DNA from: Planomonospora parontospora
GTDB taxonomy: Bacteria; Actinomycetota; Actinomycetes; Streptosporangiales; Streptosporangiaceae
DNA: 42,243 bases
Direction: 5' to 3'
Assembly: GCA_014647935.1 (NCBI GenBank)
Contig: BMQD01000036.1
Location: 1-42,243 of the forward strand
Positions 26,113-37,083 of the stretch are shown piece by piece. The notes under the pieces are model-generated. The model saw only the letters and a program-made list of their open reading frames with translations. It had not been told where the DNA came from and did no database searches. The position numbers were made by a program, and so were the translations under genes. Each line of letters starts with the position of its first letter. Within the stretch, counting starts at the first letter, position 1.

Positions 26113-26552
26113 GACACGCCCTCTTCCCCGTCCTCGTCGTCCTCGGTCTGCAGCACCGGTGAACCGTGGTGCAGCCAGAGCCGCCACCCCTCCGGCGTCT
26201 TGACGAAGGTGTTGCTCGCCACCACCTTGCCCGCGGCGAAACTGGAATCACCTTCGTCGCCCGCGGTGAGGATGTTCTCCTCGCAGGTGAGCACGGCGAC
26301 GTCGCCGTGGACCATGACGTTCACGTCCGTCAGCACGAACTGGATGTAGGGGGTGTTGGCCATGATGAGCGCCCAGGAGCGCAGCACCTCGGCCCGGCCG
26401 GTCACGATCGGCCAGCCCGGGTGCACGCAGCCCACCTGCTCGGCGCCGGTCTCCTCGGCCCAGATCTCGGTCATCCGGTCCAGGTCGGCGTTCTCGATCG
26501 CGGTGTAGAACGCCTGGTTGACCGCCTCTATGGCGGCGGTGTCGACGCTCAT
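26109..26552 (-). CDS. NTF2-like (SnoaL/nuclear transport factor 2 family) protein
   Basis: A 147-residue cone-fold protein. It begins MSVDTAAIEAVNQAFYTAIENADLDRMTEIWAE, followed by VGCVHPGWPIVTGRAEVLRSW and a beta-sheet half ending NTFVKTPEGWRLWLHHGSPV, then an acidic tail (EDDEDGEEG). The pocket keeps charged and aromatic residues, so a small-molecule enzyme or binding role is possible. It sits between folP and folB with 4-bp overlaps on both sides. That invariant packing suggests a folate-linked role; an NTF2-like pterin enzyme would be plausible but unproven. ATG 26552 is chosen for the ATGA overlap and GAGGGAGC upstream. Confidence 0.85.
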   Translation of the reverse strand: MSVDTAAIEAVNQAFYTAIENADLDRMTEIWAEETGAEQVGCVHPGWPIVTGRAEVLRSWALIMANTPYIQFVLTDVNVMVHGDVAVLTCEENILTAGDEGDSSFAAGKVVASNTFVKTPEGWRLWLHHGSPVLQTEDDEDGEEGVS

Positions 26553-27472
26553 GCTCTCGCTCCCTCGACTGCTGCGACCACGCGGACGGCGTCCGCGTTC
26601 GGGCGTACGTCGTGCACCCGCACACACCATGCTCCCGCCCGCGCGGCGAGGGCGGTGACGGCGAGCGTGGCGGCGTCGCTGTCCCCGAAGGGGCGCGGGG
26701 CGCCGTCCGGCCCGGCCAGCAGGCGGCCCAGGAAGCGCTTGCGGGAGGCCCCGATCAGCAGCGGGCGGCCCAGGCCGGCGAGCCGCTCCGTCGCGGCGAC
26801 CAGCGCCCAGTTGTGCTCCGGGTTCTTGGAGAAGCCGAGCCCCGGGTCCAGGACGATCTGCTCCTCCGCGACCCCCTCGGCCAGCACGGAGGCCACCCGC
26901 TTGGCGAGCTCGTCGCAGACCTCGGTCACCACGTCGCCGTAGACGGCCCGGCTCTGCATCGTGTGGCTGTGGCCCCGCCAGTGCATGACCACGTAGGCCA
27001 CGCCGGAGGCCGCCACGACCCTCGGCATCTCGGGGTCGGCCAGGCCTCCGCTGACGTCGTTGACCAGCCTCGCGCCCGCGTCCACGGCGGCCCTGGCGAC
27101 CTCCGCCCGCATGGTGTCGACGCTGACCGTGACGCCCTGGCGGCTCAGCTCCCGGATGACCGGCTCGACCCGCGCCAGCTCCTCCTCCAACGACACCCGC
27201 GCCGCCCCGGGACGGGTGGACTCGCCGCCCACGTCCACGATGTCGGCGCCCTGCTCGACGAGCTCCAGGCCGTGCCGGACGGCGGCCGACCGGTCGAACC
27301 AGCGGCCGCCGTCGGAGAAGGAGTCGGGGGTCACGTTGACCACGCCCATCACCAGGCAGCGCCCCTCGTCCGGCAGGCCCGGGAGGGTACGGCGCCGCGC
27401 GTCGCCGCCGGGGGGCCGGTGACCGCCGCCTTCCCGCGGGTCCGGTGGTGCTGTCCCGTGCGGTGTGGTCAT
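26549..27472 (-). CDS. folP: Dihydropteroate synthase
   Basis: A 307-residue TIM-barrel enzyme that joins p-aminobenzoate to hydroxymethyl-dihydropterin pyrophosphate; it is the sulfonamide target. Motifs are LVMGVVNVTPDSFSDGG, DIVDVGGESTRPGA, VSVDTMRAEVA, LVNDVSGG, LDPGLGFSKNPEHNW and LLIGASRKRFLG. The first 30 or so residues are Pro/Gly/Arg-rich, unconserved, and coincide with a dispersed DNA repeat (27391-27440). No Shine-Dalgarno site precedes ATG 27472. TAGGCT ends 7 nt before it, suggesting a leaderless mRNA starting inside the operon, 81 bp after folE. Confidence 0.97.
   Translation of the reverse strand: MTTPHGTAPPDPREGGGHRPPGGDARRRTLPGLPDEGRCLVMGVVNVTPDSFSDGGRWFDRSAAVRHGLELVEQGADIVDVGGESTRPGAARVSLEEELARVEPVIRELSRQGVTVSVDTMRAEVARAAVDAGARLVNDVSGGLADPEMPRVVAASGVAYVVMHWRGHSHTMQSRAVYGDVVTEVCDELAKRVASVLAEGVAEEQIVLDPGLGFSKNPEHNWALVAATERLAGLGRPLLIGASRKRFLGRLLAGPDGAPRPFGDSDAATLAVTALAARAGAWCVRVHDVRPNADAVRVVAAVEGARA
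27391..27440. repeat. Dispersed repeat, copy 2, inside the folP 5' end
   Basis: GCGCGTCGC...GGGGGCCGGTGACCGCC...TTCCC matches the copy at 32127-32176 at most positions. It encodes the unconserved N-terminal head of FolP. Confidence 0.5.
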
Positions 27473-27479
27473 GCGGCCA

Positions 27480-27485
27480 AGCCTA
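27480..27485 (-). promoter_or_regulatory. Candidate -10 element for a leaderless folP mRNA
   Basis: Minus-strand TAGGCT ends 7 nt before ATG 27472, with no ribosome site between. No good -35 is seen. Confidence 0.35.
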
Positions 27486-27553
27486 GGTGCTCGCGCACGC
27501 CCGGCCGGGGCGTGGGTCCACCTCTCCGATAACGAATCAGCAGACCCACCCGA

Positions 27554-28138
27554 TCAGCGGAGGATCAGGGCCATCGCCTCGGCCCGGGTCTTCTCGCTGT
27601 CGCGGAAGCTCCCCCGGACCGCCGAGGTGGTGGTCTTGGCGCCGGGCTTGCGCACGCCCCGCATGGTCATGCAGAGGTGCTCGCACTCGATCACCACGAT
27701 GACCCCGCGGGGCTCCAGCACGCGCATGAGCGCGTCGGCGATCTGCGAGGTCATCCGCTCCTGCACCTGGGGGCGCCGGGCGTAGACGTCGACGAGGCGG
27801 GCGAGCTTGGACAGGCCGGTCACCTGGCCCTTGTCGTTCGGGATGTAGCCCACGTGGGCGACGCCGTGGAACGGGACCAGGTGGTGCTCGCAGGTCGAGT
27901 AGACCTCGATGTCGCGCACCAGGATCATCTCGTCGTGGTCGACGTCGAAGACCTTGGTCAGCACGTCCTCCGGGGTCTGGCCCAGCCCGGCGAACTGCTC
28001 CGCGTAGGCGCGGGCCACCCGGGCCGGGGTCTCCAGCAGGCCGTCGCGGTCGGGATCCTCGCCGATCGCGATCAGGATCTCGCGGACGGCCCTCTCGATC
28101 CGGGCGTGGTCGACCTGGAGGGGCAGGGGGGGCTCCAC
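27554..28138 (-). CDS. folE: GTP cyclohydrolase I
   Basis: A 194-residue enzyme that converts GTP to dihydroneopterin triphosphate, the first step of folate synthesis. It has the zinc ligands Cys and His in [22 protein letters not shown] and Cys in [18 protein letters not shown], plus [23 protein letters not shown]. The GTG start at 28138 is 2 bp from the ftsH stop; GGGACGGGAA within the ftsH end may serve as ribosome site. It continues the ftsH transcript and leads into folP. Confidence 0.97.
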   Translation of the reverse strand: MEPPLPLQVDHARIERAVREILIAIGEDPDRDGLLETPARVARAYAEQFAGLGQTPEDVLTKVFDVDHDEMILVRDIEVYSTCEHHLVPFHGVAHVGYIPNDKGQVTGLSKLARLVDVYARRPQVQERMTSQIADALMRVLEPRGVIVVIECEHLCMTMRGVRKPGAKTTTSAVRGSFRDSEKTRAEAMALILR

Positions 28139-28140
28139 GC

Positions 28141-30135
<1,995 letters not shown>

Positions 30136-30183
30136 CCGATGCGGAACCCCGGCGGGCCCGTCCCTTCCTGACCAAGGCCTGGC

Positions 30184-30206
30184 AACCCCGGGCGGAACCC
30201 GGGGTT
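30184..30206 (-). other. Leader hairpin upstream of ftsH
   Basis: AACCCCGGG (30184-30192) and CCCGGGGTT (30198-30206) form a perfect 9-bp stem with a 5-nt loop in the ftsH leader, 49 bp before the ATG. It may influence mRNA stability or translation. Confidence 0.5.
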
Positions 30207-30329
30207 CGCGGTATCCCTAACCGCTCCCCCTGACTACCCAGAGACGGCGTGAAACCACCTCTCGGTCGTCCGAAGGTACACCGGCGCGGCGCGCGGGGTA
30301 ACCGCCCGCACGACACCGGCTCTGCCTTA

Positions 30330-30359
30330 CCAACGTACGTCAGGCGGGTCCGTGTTCCC
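30330..30359 (-). promoter_or_regulatory. Sigma-R/SigH-type promoter of ftsH
   Basis: Minus-strand GGGAAC (30359-30354), a 19-nt gap and GTTGG (30334-30330) have exactly the layout found before clpC. It lies about 195 bp before the ftsH start. The rest of the 30136-30425 gap shows no gene. Confidence 0.6.
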
Positions 30360-30425
30360 CGAAGCTCCGAACAATGTGGCTTTCCAGCCGATTTCGTGCT
30401 AGCGCGCTTCGCCCACGGCGTATTT

Positions 30426-30983
30426 TCAGCTTGCTCCGTAGACGTGCGGCGCAAGAGTCCCAATAAAGGGTAGATTGCGATATTTCTCCGCATAGTCCAG
30501 GCCGTAGCCGATCACGAACTCGTTCGGGATATCAAAGCCGACATAACGGACATCAATCGGCACCTTGATCGCATCGGGCTTGCGCAGCACCGTGCAGATC
30601 TCGACGGAGGCCGGGTTGCGCGACTTGAGGTTCTGCATCAGCCACGACAGGGTCAGGCCGGAGTCGATGATGTCCTCGACGACCAGCACGTGGCGGCCCG
30701 CGATGTCGGTGTCCAGGTCCTTCAGGACGCGGACCACGCCCGAGGACTTGGTGCCCGCGCCGTAGGACGACACGGCCATCCAGTCCATCTGCACCGGCAC
30801 GTGCAGCGCCCTGGCCAGGTCGGCCATCGCCATGACCGCGCCCTTGAGCACGCCCACGATCAGCAGGTCCCTGCCCTCGTAGTCCTCGTCGATCCGGGCC
30901 GCGAGCTCCTTGATCTTGGCTTGGAGCTCGTCCTCGGGGATGAGGACCTTCGAGAGGTCCTTGCCCATGTCGGCTGCGTCCAC
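30426..30983 (-). CDS. hpt: Hypoxanthine phosphoribosyltransferase
   Basis: A 185-residue purine salvage enzyme that makes IMP (and often GMP) from PRPP. The PRPP motif is [17 protein letters not shown]. Also visible are [32 protein letters not shown] and [32 protein letters not shown] 30983 is chosen because AAGGAA lies 8 nt upstream, overlapping the tilS stop (TAAGGA); the later ATG 30968 has none. The gene starts 11 bp after tilS. The tilS-hpt-ftsH order is conserved in many bacteria. Confidence 0.96.
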   Translation of the reverse strand: MDAADMGKDLSKVLIPEDELQAKIKELAARIDEDYEGRDLLIVGVLKGAVMAMADLARALHVPVQMDWMAVSSYGAGTKSSGVVRVLKDLDTDIAGRHVLVVEDIIDSGLTLSWLMQNLKSRNPASVEICTVLRKPDAIKVPIDVRYVGFDIPNEFVIGYGLDYAEKYRNLPFIGTLAPHVYGAS

Positions 30984-30994
30984 CTGGGTCTTCC

Positions 30995-32116
30995 TTACGG
31001 GAGTGGCCTGCTGTCCGGGTCGCCGTCGTCCCCTCGTGGGGGATCTGCGACGAATATCAGGGTGCCACACCGCCGGACCGCGCCGATCCCCCCGGGTACC
31101 CCCACCGACCGCTGCCCCCGCCAGGCCGTGACCAGACGCTCCACCTGGAGGATGTGCCAGGCCGAGAGCGCGCCGGGCGGCGCCCCGGCGGTGATCGCGG
31201 CCCGCCGCAGCACCCGCCGCCGGACCGCCGCCGGCAGCCCCTCCAGCACCGGTACGGCCAGCGCCACCCCCTTCGGGATATCGCTGAGAGCGCAATCACC
31301 GGCGGCCGGGCCGCGGTCGCCGGCGGCCGGGTCACGCTCACCGGCGACCGGGTCGCGCTTACCGGCGGCCGGGTCACGCTCGCCGGCGACCGCCCGCCCG
31401 TAGGCCTCCTCCGCCCACGCGTCCAGGGCGTCCGCGTCGTCCCGGCACAGGCCCGCGGTGCGGGCGAGCGCTTCCGCGACGCCGGGACCGAGCTCGTCCT
31501 CCAGTGCCGGGAGGAGCCGCGTCCGGACCCGGACCCGGGCGTAGCGGCCGTCGAGGTTGTGCGGGTCCTCCCACGGGACGAGCCCGAGCGCCGCGCAGGC
31601 CGCGACGGTCGTGCCGCGCCCGAGCTCCAGCAGCGGCCGCCGGTAGATCCCCGTCCGCGCAGGCATCCCCGCCAGCGAACGCGTCCCGCTCCCCCGCGCG
31701 AGCCGGAGCAGCACGGTCTCGGCCTGGTCGTCCCTGGTGTGCCCGAGCAGCACGGCCGCCGCCCCGAGTCGCCCGGCCGCCTCCGACAGCGCCGCGTACC
31801 GCGCCTCGCGCGCGGCGTTCTCCGGCCCGCCGGACGTCCCCACCGTGACCGTCAGGACCTCGACCGGATCGAGGCCGAGCGGGAGCCCCGCCACCTCGGC
31901 CGCCTGCCGCGCCGAACCGCTCTGCAGCCCGTGGTCGACGGTCAGCAGCCCGGCCCGCAGCCCCGCCCGGGGCGCGGCGAACGCGAGCCCGGCGGCCAGC
32001 GCCAGCGAGTCGGCGCCGCCGCTGCACGCCGCCAGCACGAGGTCGCCGGGCTCCAGATCGGCCAGCGAGAGCCGTACGGCGCGGCGGACGTCGGCGACGG
32101 CGGGATGCGGACCCAT
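30995..32116 (-). CDS. tilS: tRNA(Ile)-lysidine synthetase
   Basis: A 373-residue N-type ATP pyrophosphatase that turns the wobble C of tRNA-Ile(CAU) into lysidine. The PP-loop is [14 protein letters not shown], followed by [37 protein letters not shown] and [15 protein letters not shown]. Residues around 240-275 are a repetitive insert of [14 protein letters not shown] units encoded by tandem repeats at about 31293-31400, between the catalytic and C-terminal parts. The C-terminal tRNA-binding region is reduced, as usual in actinobacteria. The ATG 32116 lacks a good ribosome site, so the true start could differ. Confidence 0.93.
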   Translation of the reverse strand: MGPHPAVADVRRAVRLSLADLEPGDLVLAACSGGADSLALAAGLAFAAPRAGLRAGLLTVDHGLQSGSARQAAEVAGLPLGLDPVEVLTVTVGTSGGPENAAREARYAALSEAAGRLGAAAVLLGHTRDDQAETVLLRLARGSGTRSLAGMPARTGIYRRPLLELGRGTTVAACAALGLVPWEDPHNLDGRYARVRVRTRLLPALEDELGPGVAEALARTAGLCRDDADALDAWAEEAYGRAVAGERDPAAGKRDPVAGERDPAAGDRGPAAGDCALSDIPKGVALAVPVLEGLPAAVRRRVLRRAAITAGAPPGALSAWHILQVERLVTAWRGQRSVGVPGGIGAVRRCGTLIFVADPPRGDDGDPDSRPLP

Positions 32117-32126
32117 CAGTTACATG

Positions 32127-32176
32127 GCGACGCTGCGCGTCGCGGCTCGGGGGCCGGTAACCGCCGTCTTCCCTCG
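32127..32176. repeat. Dispersed intergenic repeat, copy 3
   Basis: GCGACGCTGCGCGTCGCGGC followed by GGGGGCCGGTAACCGCCGTC lies in the 119-bp gap between the DUF2342 gene and tilS. It matches 27391-27440 closely and 15476-15514 in its first 40 bp. Confidence 0.55.
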
Positions 32177-32235
32177 TCACTCATCCGCTGCGCTCCTTCG
32201 CTCCTCAGTCCAGACGCCGGAGCCCTCTCGCGGAA

Positions 32236-33327
32236 TCAGTCGGTGATCTCGGCGGCGGGGAGGGCGGGGGCGTCGAGGACGCGGGCGATCCAGCGCTCGG
32301 GATGGGAGATCTCGTCCTGGCTCGGGAGGGTCTCGGGGGAGGTCCAGACCTTGTTGAAGCCGTCCATCCCGGCGCGGTCGACGACGGCGCGGACGAAGGC
32401 GGAGCCCTCGGCGTACTGCTTCATCTTGAGGTCGATGCCGAGCAGCTTGCGGACCGTGCGGTCGAGGCGGGAGCCGCCCTCGCGGCGATGGTGGAACTTG
32501 GCCCGGATGTCGGCGACCGAGGGGACCACGCCGGGTCCGACGGCGTCCATCACGTAGTCGCCGTGCCCTTCGACCAGGGTCATCACCGCGGTGAGGCGGT
32601 CGAGGATCTCCTTCTGCTCCGGCGTCTGGATCGCGTCGATGAGGTTGCCCTCACCACCCCGGACCGCGTCGGCGACCGCGTCCGCGGCCGAGCGGAGCCG
32701 GTCGAGGAGCGTGGGGAGGTCCAGGTCGGAGGCGAGCAGGAACTCGGTCATCTGGTCCCGGACGTACGCCCGCAGCCAGGGGACGCCGGTGAACTGGACC
32801 CGGTGGGTCTCCTCGTGCAGGCAGACCCAGAGGCGGAAGTCGCCGGGGTCGACGCCCAGCTCGCGCTCTGCGTGGACGATGTTGGGCGCGACCAGGGTGA
32901 GGCGGCCGACCGGCGCCCGGCCGGAGGGGTCGGGCGGGAGGAAGAGCTCGTACTGCCCCAGGACCCGCGAGGCGAGGAAGGCCAGCACCGCGCCGACCTC
33001 GACGCCGGTGATGCGGGAGCCCACCGCGGTCACGACCGCCGGGGTCTGCCCCTTGCGGGCGGCCATCCGCTCGGTCAGCGGCTCCAGCACCACCCGGAAG
33101 CCCTCGACGTTGGCCTTGATCCAGCCCGGCCGGTCGACGATCGTGGCGGGCTGCGGCGCGGTCTCGGTGTCGATCCTGGTGAACTCCCGGACGTGGCCCT
33201 CGGCCACCCGGGACAGCCGCCGCAACTCGGCGACCGCCTCCCGCGCCTCCTCCCGGCTCACCTGCGGCCCGGGGCGCACCAGGCGCGTTCCGGTCGCTAC
33301 GGCCAAGTCCCAGTCGATCACCTGCAT
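32236..33327 (-). CDS. DUF2342 zinc-dependent metalloprotease ('F420 biosynthesis-associated' family)
   Basis: A 363-residue protein of the actinobacterial DUF2342/TIGR03624 family. It has the zincin motif HEETH (His171-His175) in [14 protein letters not shown] and a downstream Glu in [14 protein letters not shown], which may be the third zinc ligand. Also visible are [13 protein letters not shown] and the C-terminal [26 protein letters not shown]. The N-terminus [13 protein letters not shown] is conserved. ATG 33327 is preferred (GGTGGA 5 nt upstream) over GTG 33336. The substrate is unknown to me; the F420 label comes only from phylogenetic co-occurrence. It stands between dacB and tilS on the same strand. 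Confidence 0.88.
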   Translation of the reverse strand: MQVIDWDLAVATGTRLVRPGPQVSREEAREAVAELRRLSRVAEGHVREFTRIDTETAPQPATIVDRPGWIKANVEGFRVVLEPLTERMAARKGQTPAVVTAVGSRITGVEVGAVLAFLASRVLGQYELFLPPDPSGRAPVGRLTLVAPNIVHAERELGVDPGDFRLWVCLHEETHRVQFTGVPWLRAYVRDQMTEFLLASDLDLPTLLDRLRSAADAVADAVRGGEGNLIDAIQTPEQKEILDRLTAVMTLVEGHGDYVMDAVGPGVVPSVADIRAKFHHRREGGSRLDRTVRKLLGIDLKMKQYAEGSAFVRAVVDRAGMDGFNKVWTSPETLPSQDEISHPERWIARVLDAPALPAAEITD

Positions 33328-33369
33328 ACCGTCCACCGTACGTGCTGCTCTCCCGGACCGCGCGGATTA

Positions 33370-33503
33370 CCCGCCACGTACGGTTCCGGCTCGTCTGCCC
33401 GGGGCGTGCGGTTCGGTCCGCCCGCCCGCCACGTGCGGTTCGGTCCGCCCGCCCGCCACGTGTGGTTCGGTCCGCCTGCCCGGGGTGTGCGGTTCAGTCC
33501 GCC
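33370..33503. repeat. Five 27-bp tandem repeats overlapping the dacB stop
   Basis: Units start at 33370 (28 bp), 33398, 33425, 33452 and 33479. The last unit contains the dacB stop TGA. The neighbouring units have CGA at that place, so the unit differs by one base from read-through. The array fills the gap between dacB and the DUF2342 gene. Confidence 0.88.
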
Positions 33504-34888
33504 GCGGAGGCCGCCACGGTGGCGGCCAGCCGGTCGAGGGCCGCCTCGGCCTTGCCCCAGCCGGGCGGGACCTCGTCGGCCAGGAAGGCGAACGCCACCA
33601 GCCGGCCGCCCTTAGTGGTGGTCAGCCCGGCCAGCGTGCTGACCCCGTCGAGGGTGCCCGTCTTCGCGCGGACCAGGCCGTAGGCGGAGTCGCTCTCGCC
33701 GAACCGGTGGCCCAGCGTCCCGGTGAACCCGGCGACGGGCATGCCGCTGACGATCGGGTGCAGCCGCGGGTTCGCGGGGGAGACCGCCAGCGCGAGCAGG
33801 CGTGCCAGCGCCGCCGGCGCGATGCGGTTCTTCGGCGACAGGCCGCTGCCGTCGTACACCCGGATCCCCTCGGCCGCGCCCAGCCTGGCCAGCACCTTGT
33901 GCACGGCGGCCGCGCCGCCGTCGAACGAGGCGGGCTCGCCCTCCTTGATCGCCACCTGCCGGGCCAGCGCCTCCGACAGGTCGTTGTCGCTGAGCGTCAG
34001 CGCCCGCTCCACCAGGGCGTGGACGGGCGCGGAGTCGACCCGGGCGATCTCCTCGGCGCCCGCGCCGGCCCTGGCCCGCCTGGCCGTCCGATTGGCGGCC
34101 TTGACCCCGTGCTTCGCCAGCAGCGAGACGAACGCCGCGTGCGCGGTCCTGGAGGGGTCGGAGACCCGCTGCCTGCTGCCGCGGGCGACCCTGCCCTCGT
34201 CGACCATGAGCGCCGTCACCGGGGCGGCCTGCCCCTCGGGCAGGTAGCCGGGCTTCCAGCTGGCGGCGGTGCGGCGGCCGGTGTAGAGGCCGTCGTCGTA
34301 GGCCACGGTCACCTTGGTGACGCCCCCGGCCTTGAGGGCCTCGGCCGTACGCGAGGCGAGGGAGGCCAGCGACGCGGGCCGGGGGTAGACCGAGGGGTCG
34401 ATCTTCCCTGCCGTCAGGGTCGGGTCGCCCCCGCCGACCAGGATGATCGAGGCCGGCGAGGAGCCGCGGACCACGCGGGTGCTCAGCCTGGCGTCCGGTC
34501 CCAGCGAGGCGAGTGCGGCGATCCCCGTGACGATCTTCGTGGTGGAGGCGGGGGTGATGCCCCGGTCCCCGCCGCTGGCGAACAGCGTCTCGCCGCTCCG
34601 CACGTCGACCACCGCGGCTCCCACGTTCTCACCCAGTGCGGGGTCCCCCAGCGCCCTGGTGAGCCGTTCTGCCAAAGTAGTCTTGGCCGGGAGAGGTCCG
34701 TTCCCGCCCGCGGACAGGACCGGACCCGCGGTGACGACGGGGACGGCCACCGGCTCGGGCGAGGCGACCGGCCGTGCCTCCTTCTCCACCAGCGCGTCGC
34801 TGGCGAGCAGGTGGGCGCCGGCCGCGACGGCGAACAGCTGCAGCATGACGAGAGTGACCAACGCCACCCACCGATCACGCCGCATCAT
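33494..34888 (-). CDS. dacB: D-alanyl-D-alanine carboxypeptidase / endopeptidase (PBP4 type)
   Basis: A 464-residue low-molecular-weight class C penicillin-binding protein that trims or opens peptidoglycan cross-links. An N-terminal hydrophobic segment (about 7-28) is a signal or anchor. The serine-acylase motifs are SxxK Ser115-Lys118 (PASTTK), SxN Ser300-Asn302 (LSDNDLSE) and KTG Lys409-Gly411 (RAKTGTLDG). The inserted domain between the first two motifs (about 150-270) is typical of PBP4. GAGAGG precedes the double ATG. It diverges from ppa across a 96-bp promoter region. Its C-terminus lies inside a 27-bp repeat array. Confidence 0.96.
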   Translation of the reverse strand: MMRRDRWVALVTLVMLQLFAVAAGAHLLASDALVEKEARPVASPEPVAVPVVTAGPVLSAGGNGPLPAKTTLAERLTRALGDPALGENVGAAVVDVRSGETLFASGGDRGITPASTTKIVTGIAALASLGPDARLSTRVVRGSSPASIILVGGGDPTLTAGKIDPSVYPRPASLASLASRTAEALKAGGVTKVTVAYDDGLYTGRRTAASWKPGYLPEGQAAPVTALMVDEGRVARGSRQRVSDPSRTAHAAFVSLLAKHGVKAANRTARRARAGAGAEEIARVDSAPVHALVERALTLSDNDLSEALARQVAIKEGEPASFDGGAAAVHKVLARLGAAEGIRVYDGSGLSPKNRIAPAALARLLALAVSPANPRLHPIVSGMPVAGFTGTLGHRFGESDSAYGLVRAKTGTLDGVSTLAGLTTTKGGRLVAFAFLADEVPPGWGKAEAALDRLAATVAASAAD

Positions 34889-34984
34889 GTCGCCGGCCTC
34901 TCATCGATCCTCAGTAACCAATTACGCCTACGAGACATTAACGCCCGACCGGGACTGCCCGGGGGCTTGAGCGGAGGAACCGCG

Positions 34985-35491
34985 GTGGAGTTCGACGTTC
35001 TCGTTGAGATTCCCAAGGGACAACGGAACAAGTACGAGGTGGACCACAAGACCGGCCGGATGCGGCTGGACCGGATGCTCTTCACCTCCACGCAGTACCC
35101 CGCCGACTACGGCTTCATCGAGGGCACGCTCGGCGAGGACGGCGACCCCCTCGACGCCCTGGTGCTGCTCCAGGAGCCGACCTTCCCCGGCTGCCTGATC
35201 CAGTGCCGCGCGGTGGGCATGTTCCGGATGACCGACGAGAAGGGCGGCGACGACAAGGTCCTGTGCGTCCCCGCCACCGACCCCCGGATGGAGCACATCC
35301 GCGACATCCACCACGTGCCCGAGTTCGACCGCCTGGAGATCCAGCACTTCTTCGAGGTCTACAAGGACCTGGAGCCCGGCAAGTCCGTCGAGGGCGCCAA
35401 CTGGGTCGGCCGGGTGGAGGCCGAGGAGGAGATCGTCCGCTCCATCCAGCGCGCCAAGGACGACGAGAACGGCGGGCACGGGGAGCACTGA
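34985..35491 (+). CDS. ppa: Inorganic pyrophosphatase (family I)
   Basis: A 168-residue soluble enzyme that hydrolyses pyrophosphate and drives biosynthesis forward. Motifs are [50 protein letters not shown] (the D-x-D-P-x-D metal site), KGGDDKVL and [25 protein letters not shown] lies 6 nt before the GTG start at 34985. A short His/Gly/Glu tail ends the protein. It diverges from dacB and converges with the NlpC/P60 gene 18 bp away. Confidence 0.98.
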   Translation: MEFDVLVEIPKGQRNKYEVDHKTGRMRLDRMLFTSTQYPADYGFIEGTLGEDGDPLDALVLLQEPTFPGCLIQCRAVGMFRMTDEKGGDDKVLCVPATDPRMEHIRDIHHVPEFDRLEIQHFFEVYKDLEPGKSVEGANWVGRVEAEEEIVRSIQRAKDDENGGHGEH

Positions 35492-35509
35492 GCCCGGCGT
35501 CCGCACGGG

Positions 35510-36775
35510 TCAGGTGGGACGGGTCGCGCCGACGAGGTCACTGCGCCAGATCGGCGCGATCCGCACGACGTCCCCGGTGCGCGGGGCGTGGACCATCATG
35601 CCGCCGCCGATGTACATGCCCACGTGGTGGATGTCGCCCGGATTGCGGGTGATCCGGCCGAAGAACACCAGGTCGCCCCGGCGGAGCCGGTCGAACGGCA
35701 CGTGCGGGCCCGAGGTCCACTGCGTGCCCGTCCAGTGGTCGAGCCGGACTCCGACCCGCTCCCACGCCCGCATGGTCAACCCCGAGCAGTCGTAGCTGCC
35801 CGGCCCGTCCGCCGCCCAGACGTACGGCTTGCCGAGCTGGGTGAGCGCCCAGTCCGCGGCGATGTCGCCCCGGGCCGAGGAGCCCGGGCCGGACGCCCAG
35901 CCGGAACCGTCTCCTCCGCCTCCTCCGCCGTCCCCGTTGCGGACCCCGTTGCGGGCCCGCTCCCGCCGGAGCGCCGCGCGCCGCGCCCGCTCCTGGGCCG
36001 CGCGCTCGCGGGCGATCCGGGCCCGTTCCAGCGCCTCCGCCCGTTCTCTGGCCAGCCGGTCGGCGGTACTGCGCGCCGCGTCCGCCCGCCGCTCCAGCAC
36101 CGCCCGCTCCACCGCCAGCCGGCGGGTCTGCGCGACCTGCTCGGCCACCGCGCGTTCCGCCGCCGACTTCGCCGCGTCCGCGCGCTCCGCCGCCGTCCGC
36201 CGCTCGGCGTAGGCCTCCGCCGCCTGCTCCTGGAAGACGACGAGCACCTCCCGGGCGTCGCGCAGCTCCCTGAGCCGCGCAGCCTGGCCGCTGCCCACGT
36301 GGGCCATGACGCTCATCCGCTGCAGGTAGCCCGCGTCCGCGCCACCGCCGCCCGCATCGGCCATCAGGCCCATCATCGGGTCCATTCCGCCGTAGCTCTG
36401 GGCGGCGAGCGCAGCCACCGCCCGACGGGAGTCCTCCACCTGGGCGCCGGCCGCACGGACCTGCTCGTCCGCCCGCCGCTGGCGCTCCTCCGCCTGGGCC
36501 AGCCGTACCAGCTCGCCGTTGTAGGCCTCGATCAGCTTCTCCGCCCTGGCCGTCAGCCCCTCGAGTTCGGCCTCGGCCTCGGCGAGCAGGGCCGTGGCCG
36601 CGCCGAGCCGCCTGTCCTGTTCGCGGGCCTCGGCGCTCGCACGGGCCACCTCGTCGGCGGACGGGCCGGGGCTGCCGGGCGCGGCGTCGGCCGGGAGGCC
36701 CGCCGCCACGAGCAGGGCGCAGACCAGACCGGCCACCACGGTGGCGCCGCGGCGCCGCTTCTCGACGGACTGCAT
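35510..36775 (-). CDS. Secreted NlpC/P60 peptidoglycan endopeptidase (second copy)
   Basis: A 421-residue exported hydrolase. The signal peptide (about 8-32) ends PADAAPG. A long Arg/Ala/Glu-rich coiled coil spans about 38-275, followed by a Gly/Asp linker. The NlpC/P60 domain (about 300-421) has Cys330 in YDCSGLTMRAW, His in DIHHVGMYIGGG and His in MVHAPRTGDVVRIAPI. The catalytic domain is very like that at 8609-9652, with an almost identical C-terminal motif, but the coiled coil is longer. GGAGGG lies 8 nt before ATG 36775. No c-di-AMP riboswitch is seen in its 36776-36970 leader region, so the two paralogues are probably regulated differently. Confidence 0.94.
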   Translation of the reverse strand: MQSVEKRRRGATVVAGLVCALLVAAGLPADAAPGSPGPSADEVARASAEAREQDRRLGAATALLAEAEAELEGLTARAEKLIEAYNGELVRLAQAEERQRRADEQVRAAGAQVEDSRRAVAALAAQSYGGMDPMMGLMADAGGGGADAGYLQRMSVMAHVGSGQAARLRELRDAREVLVVFQEQAAEAYAERRTAAERADAAKSAAERAVAEQVAQTRRLAVERAVLERRADAARSTADRLARERAEALERARIARERAAQERARRAALRRERARNGVRNGDGGGGGGDGSGWASGPGSSARGDIAADWALTQLGKPYVWAADGPGSYDCSGLTMRAWERVGVRLDHWTGTQWTSGPHVPFDRLRRGDLVFFGRITRNPGDIHHVGMYIGGGMMVHAPRTGDVVRIAPIWRSDLVGATRPT

Positions 36776-36973
36776 GCATCACCCTCCTGGACCGCCGCAC
36801 GCCTCCGCGGCGTACGGCGCCAGCCAGGATCACGCTCCGTCACTCTTCGAACAAGCGCGACAGGCGCGCTGTAATCAACCCAGGTAATCAGCAAGGACAG
36901 AGAAGACGTTGTATTCACCTGTCCGGGACGGAGACCCGCGAAGACGGGCATCGCCGAGCCGGAGTCGGTCCCG

Positions 36974-37083
36974 CGGGTTCGCCGTCCCGGAAGGGGCGGC
37001 CGACTGCGCGGGCGTCTCCGGACCGGAGCGGTCTCACGGGTTCGCCGTCCCGGAAGGGGCGGCCGACTGCGCGGGCGTCTCCG
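36974..37083. repeat. 47-bp direct repeat at the sigma gene 3' end
   Basis: 36974-37020 and 37037-37083 are identical over 47 bp with an offset of 63 bp (21 codons). Flanking bases are also similar. The right copy encodes the last residues of the sigma protein and abuts its TGA (37034-37036). The left copy lacks the stop. Confidence 0.93.

Noticed and set aside
33342-33683. Plus-strand frame of nine-residue repeats (RAVRSARPP-like)
   Set aside because: It is a translation of the 27-bp array and of the dacB antisense strand, with no independent coding evidence.
36776-36973. A second c-di-AMP riboswitch before the other NlpC/P60 gene
   Set aside because: None of the conserved ydaO blocks seen at 8430-8595 could be found there.
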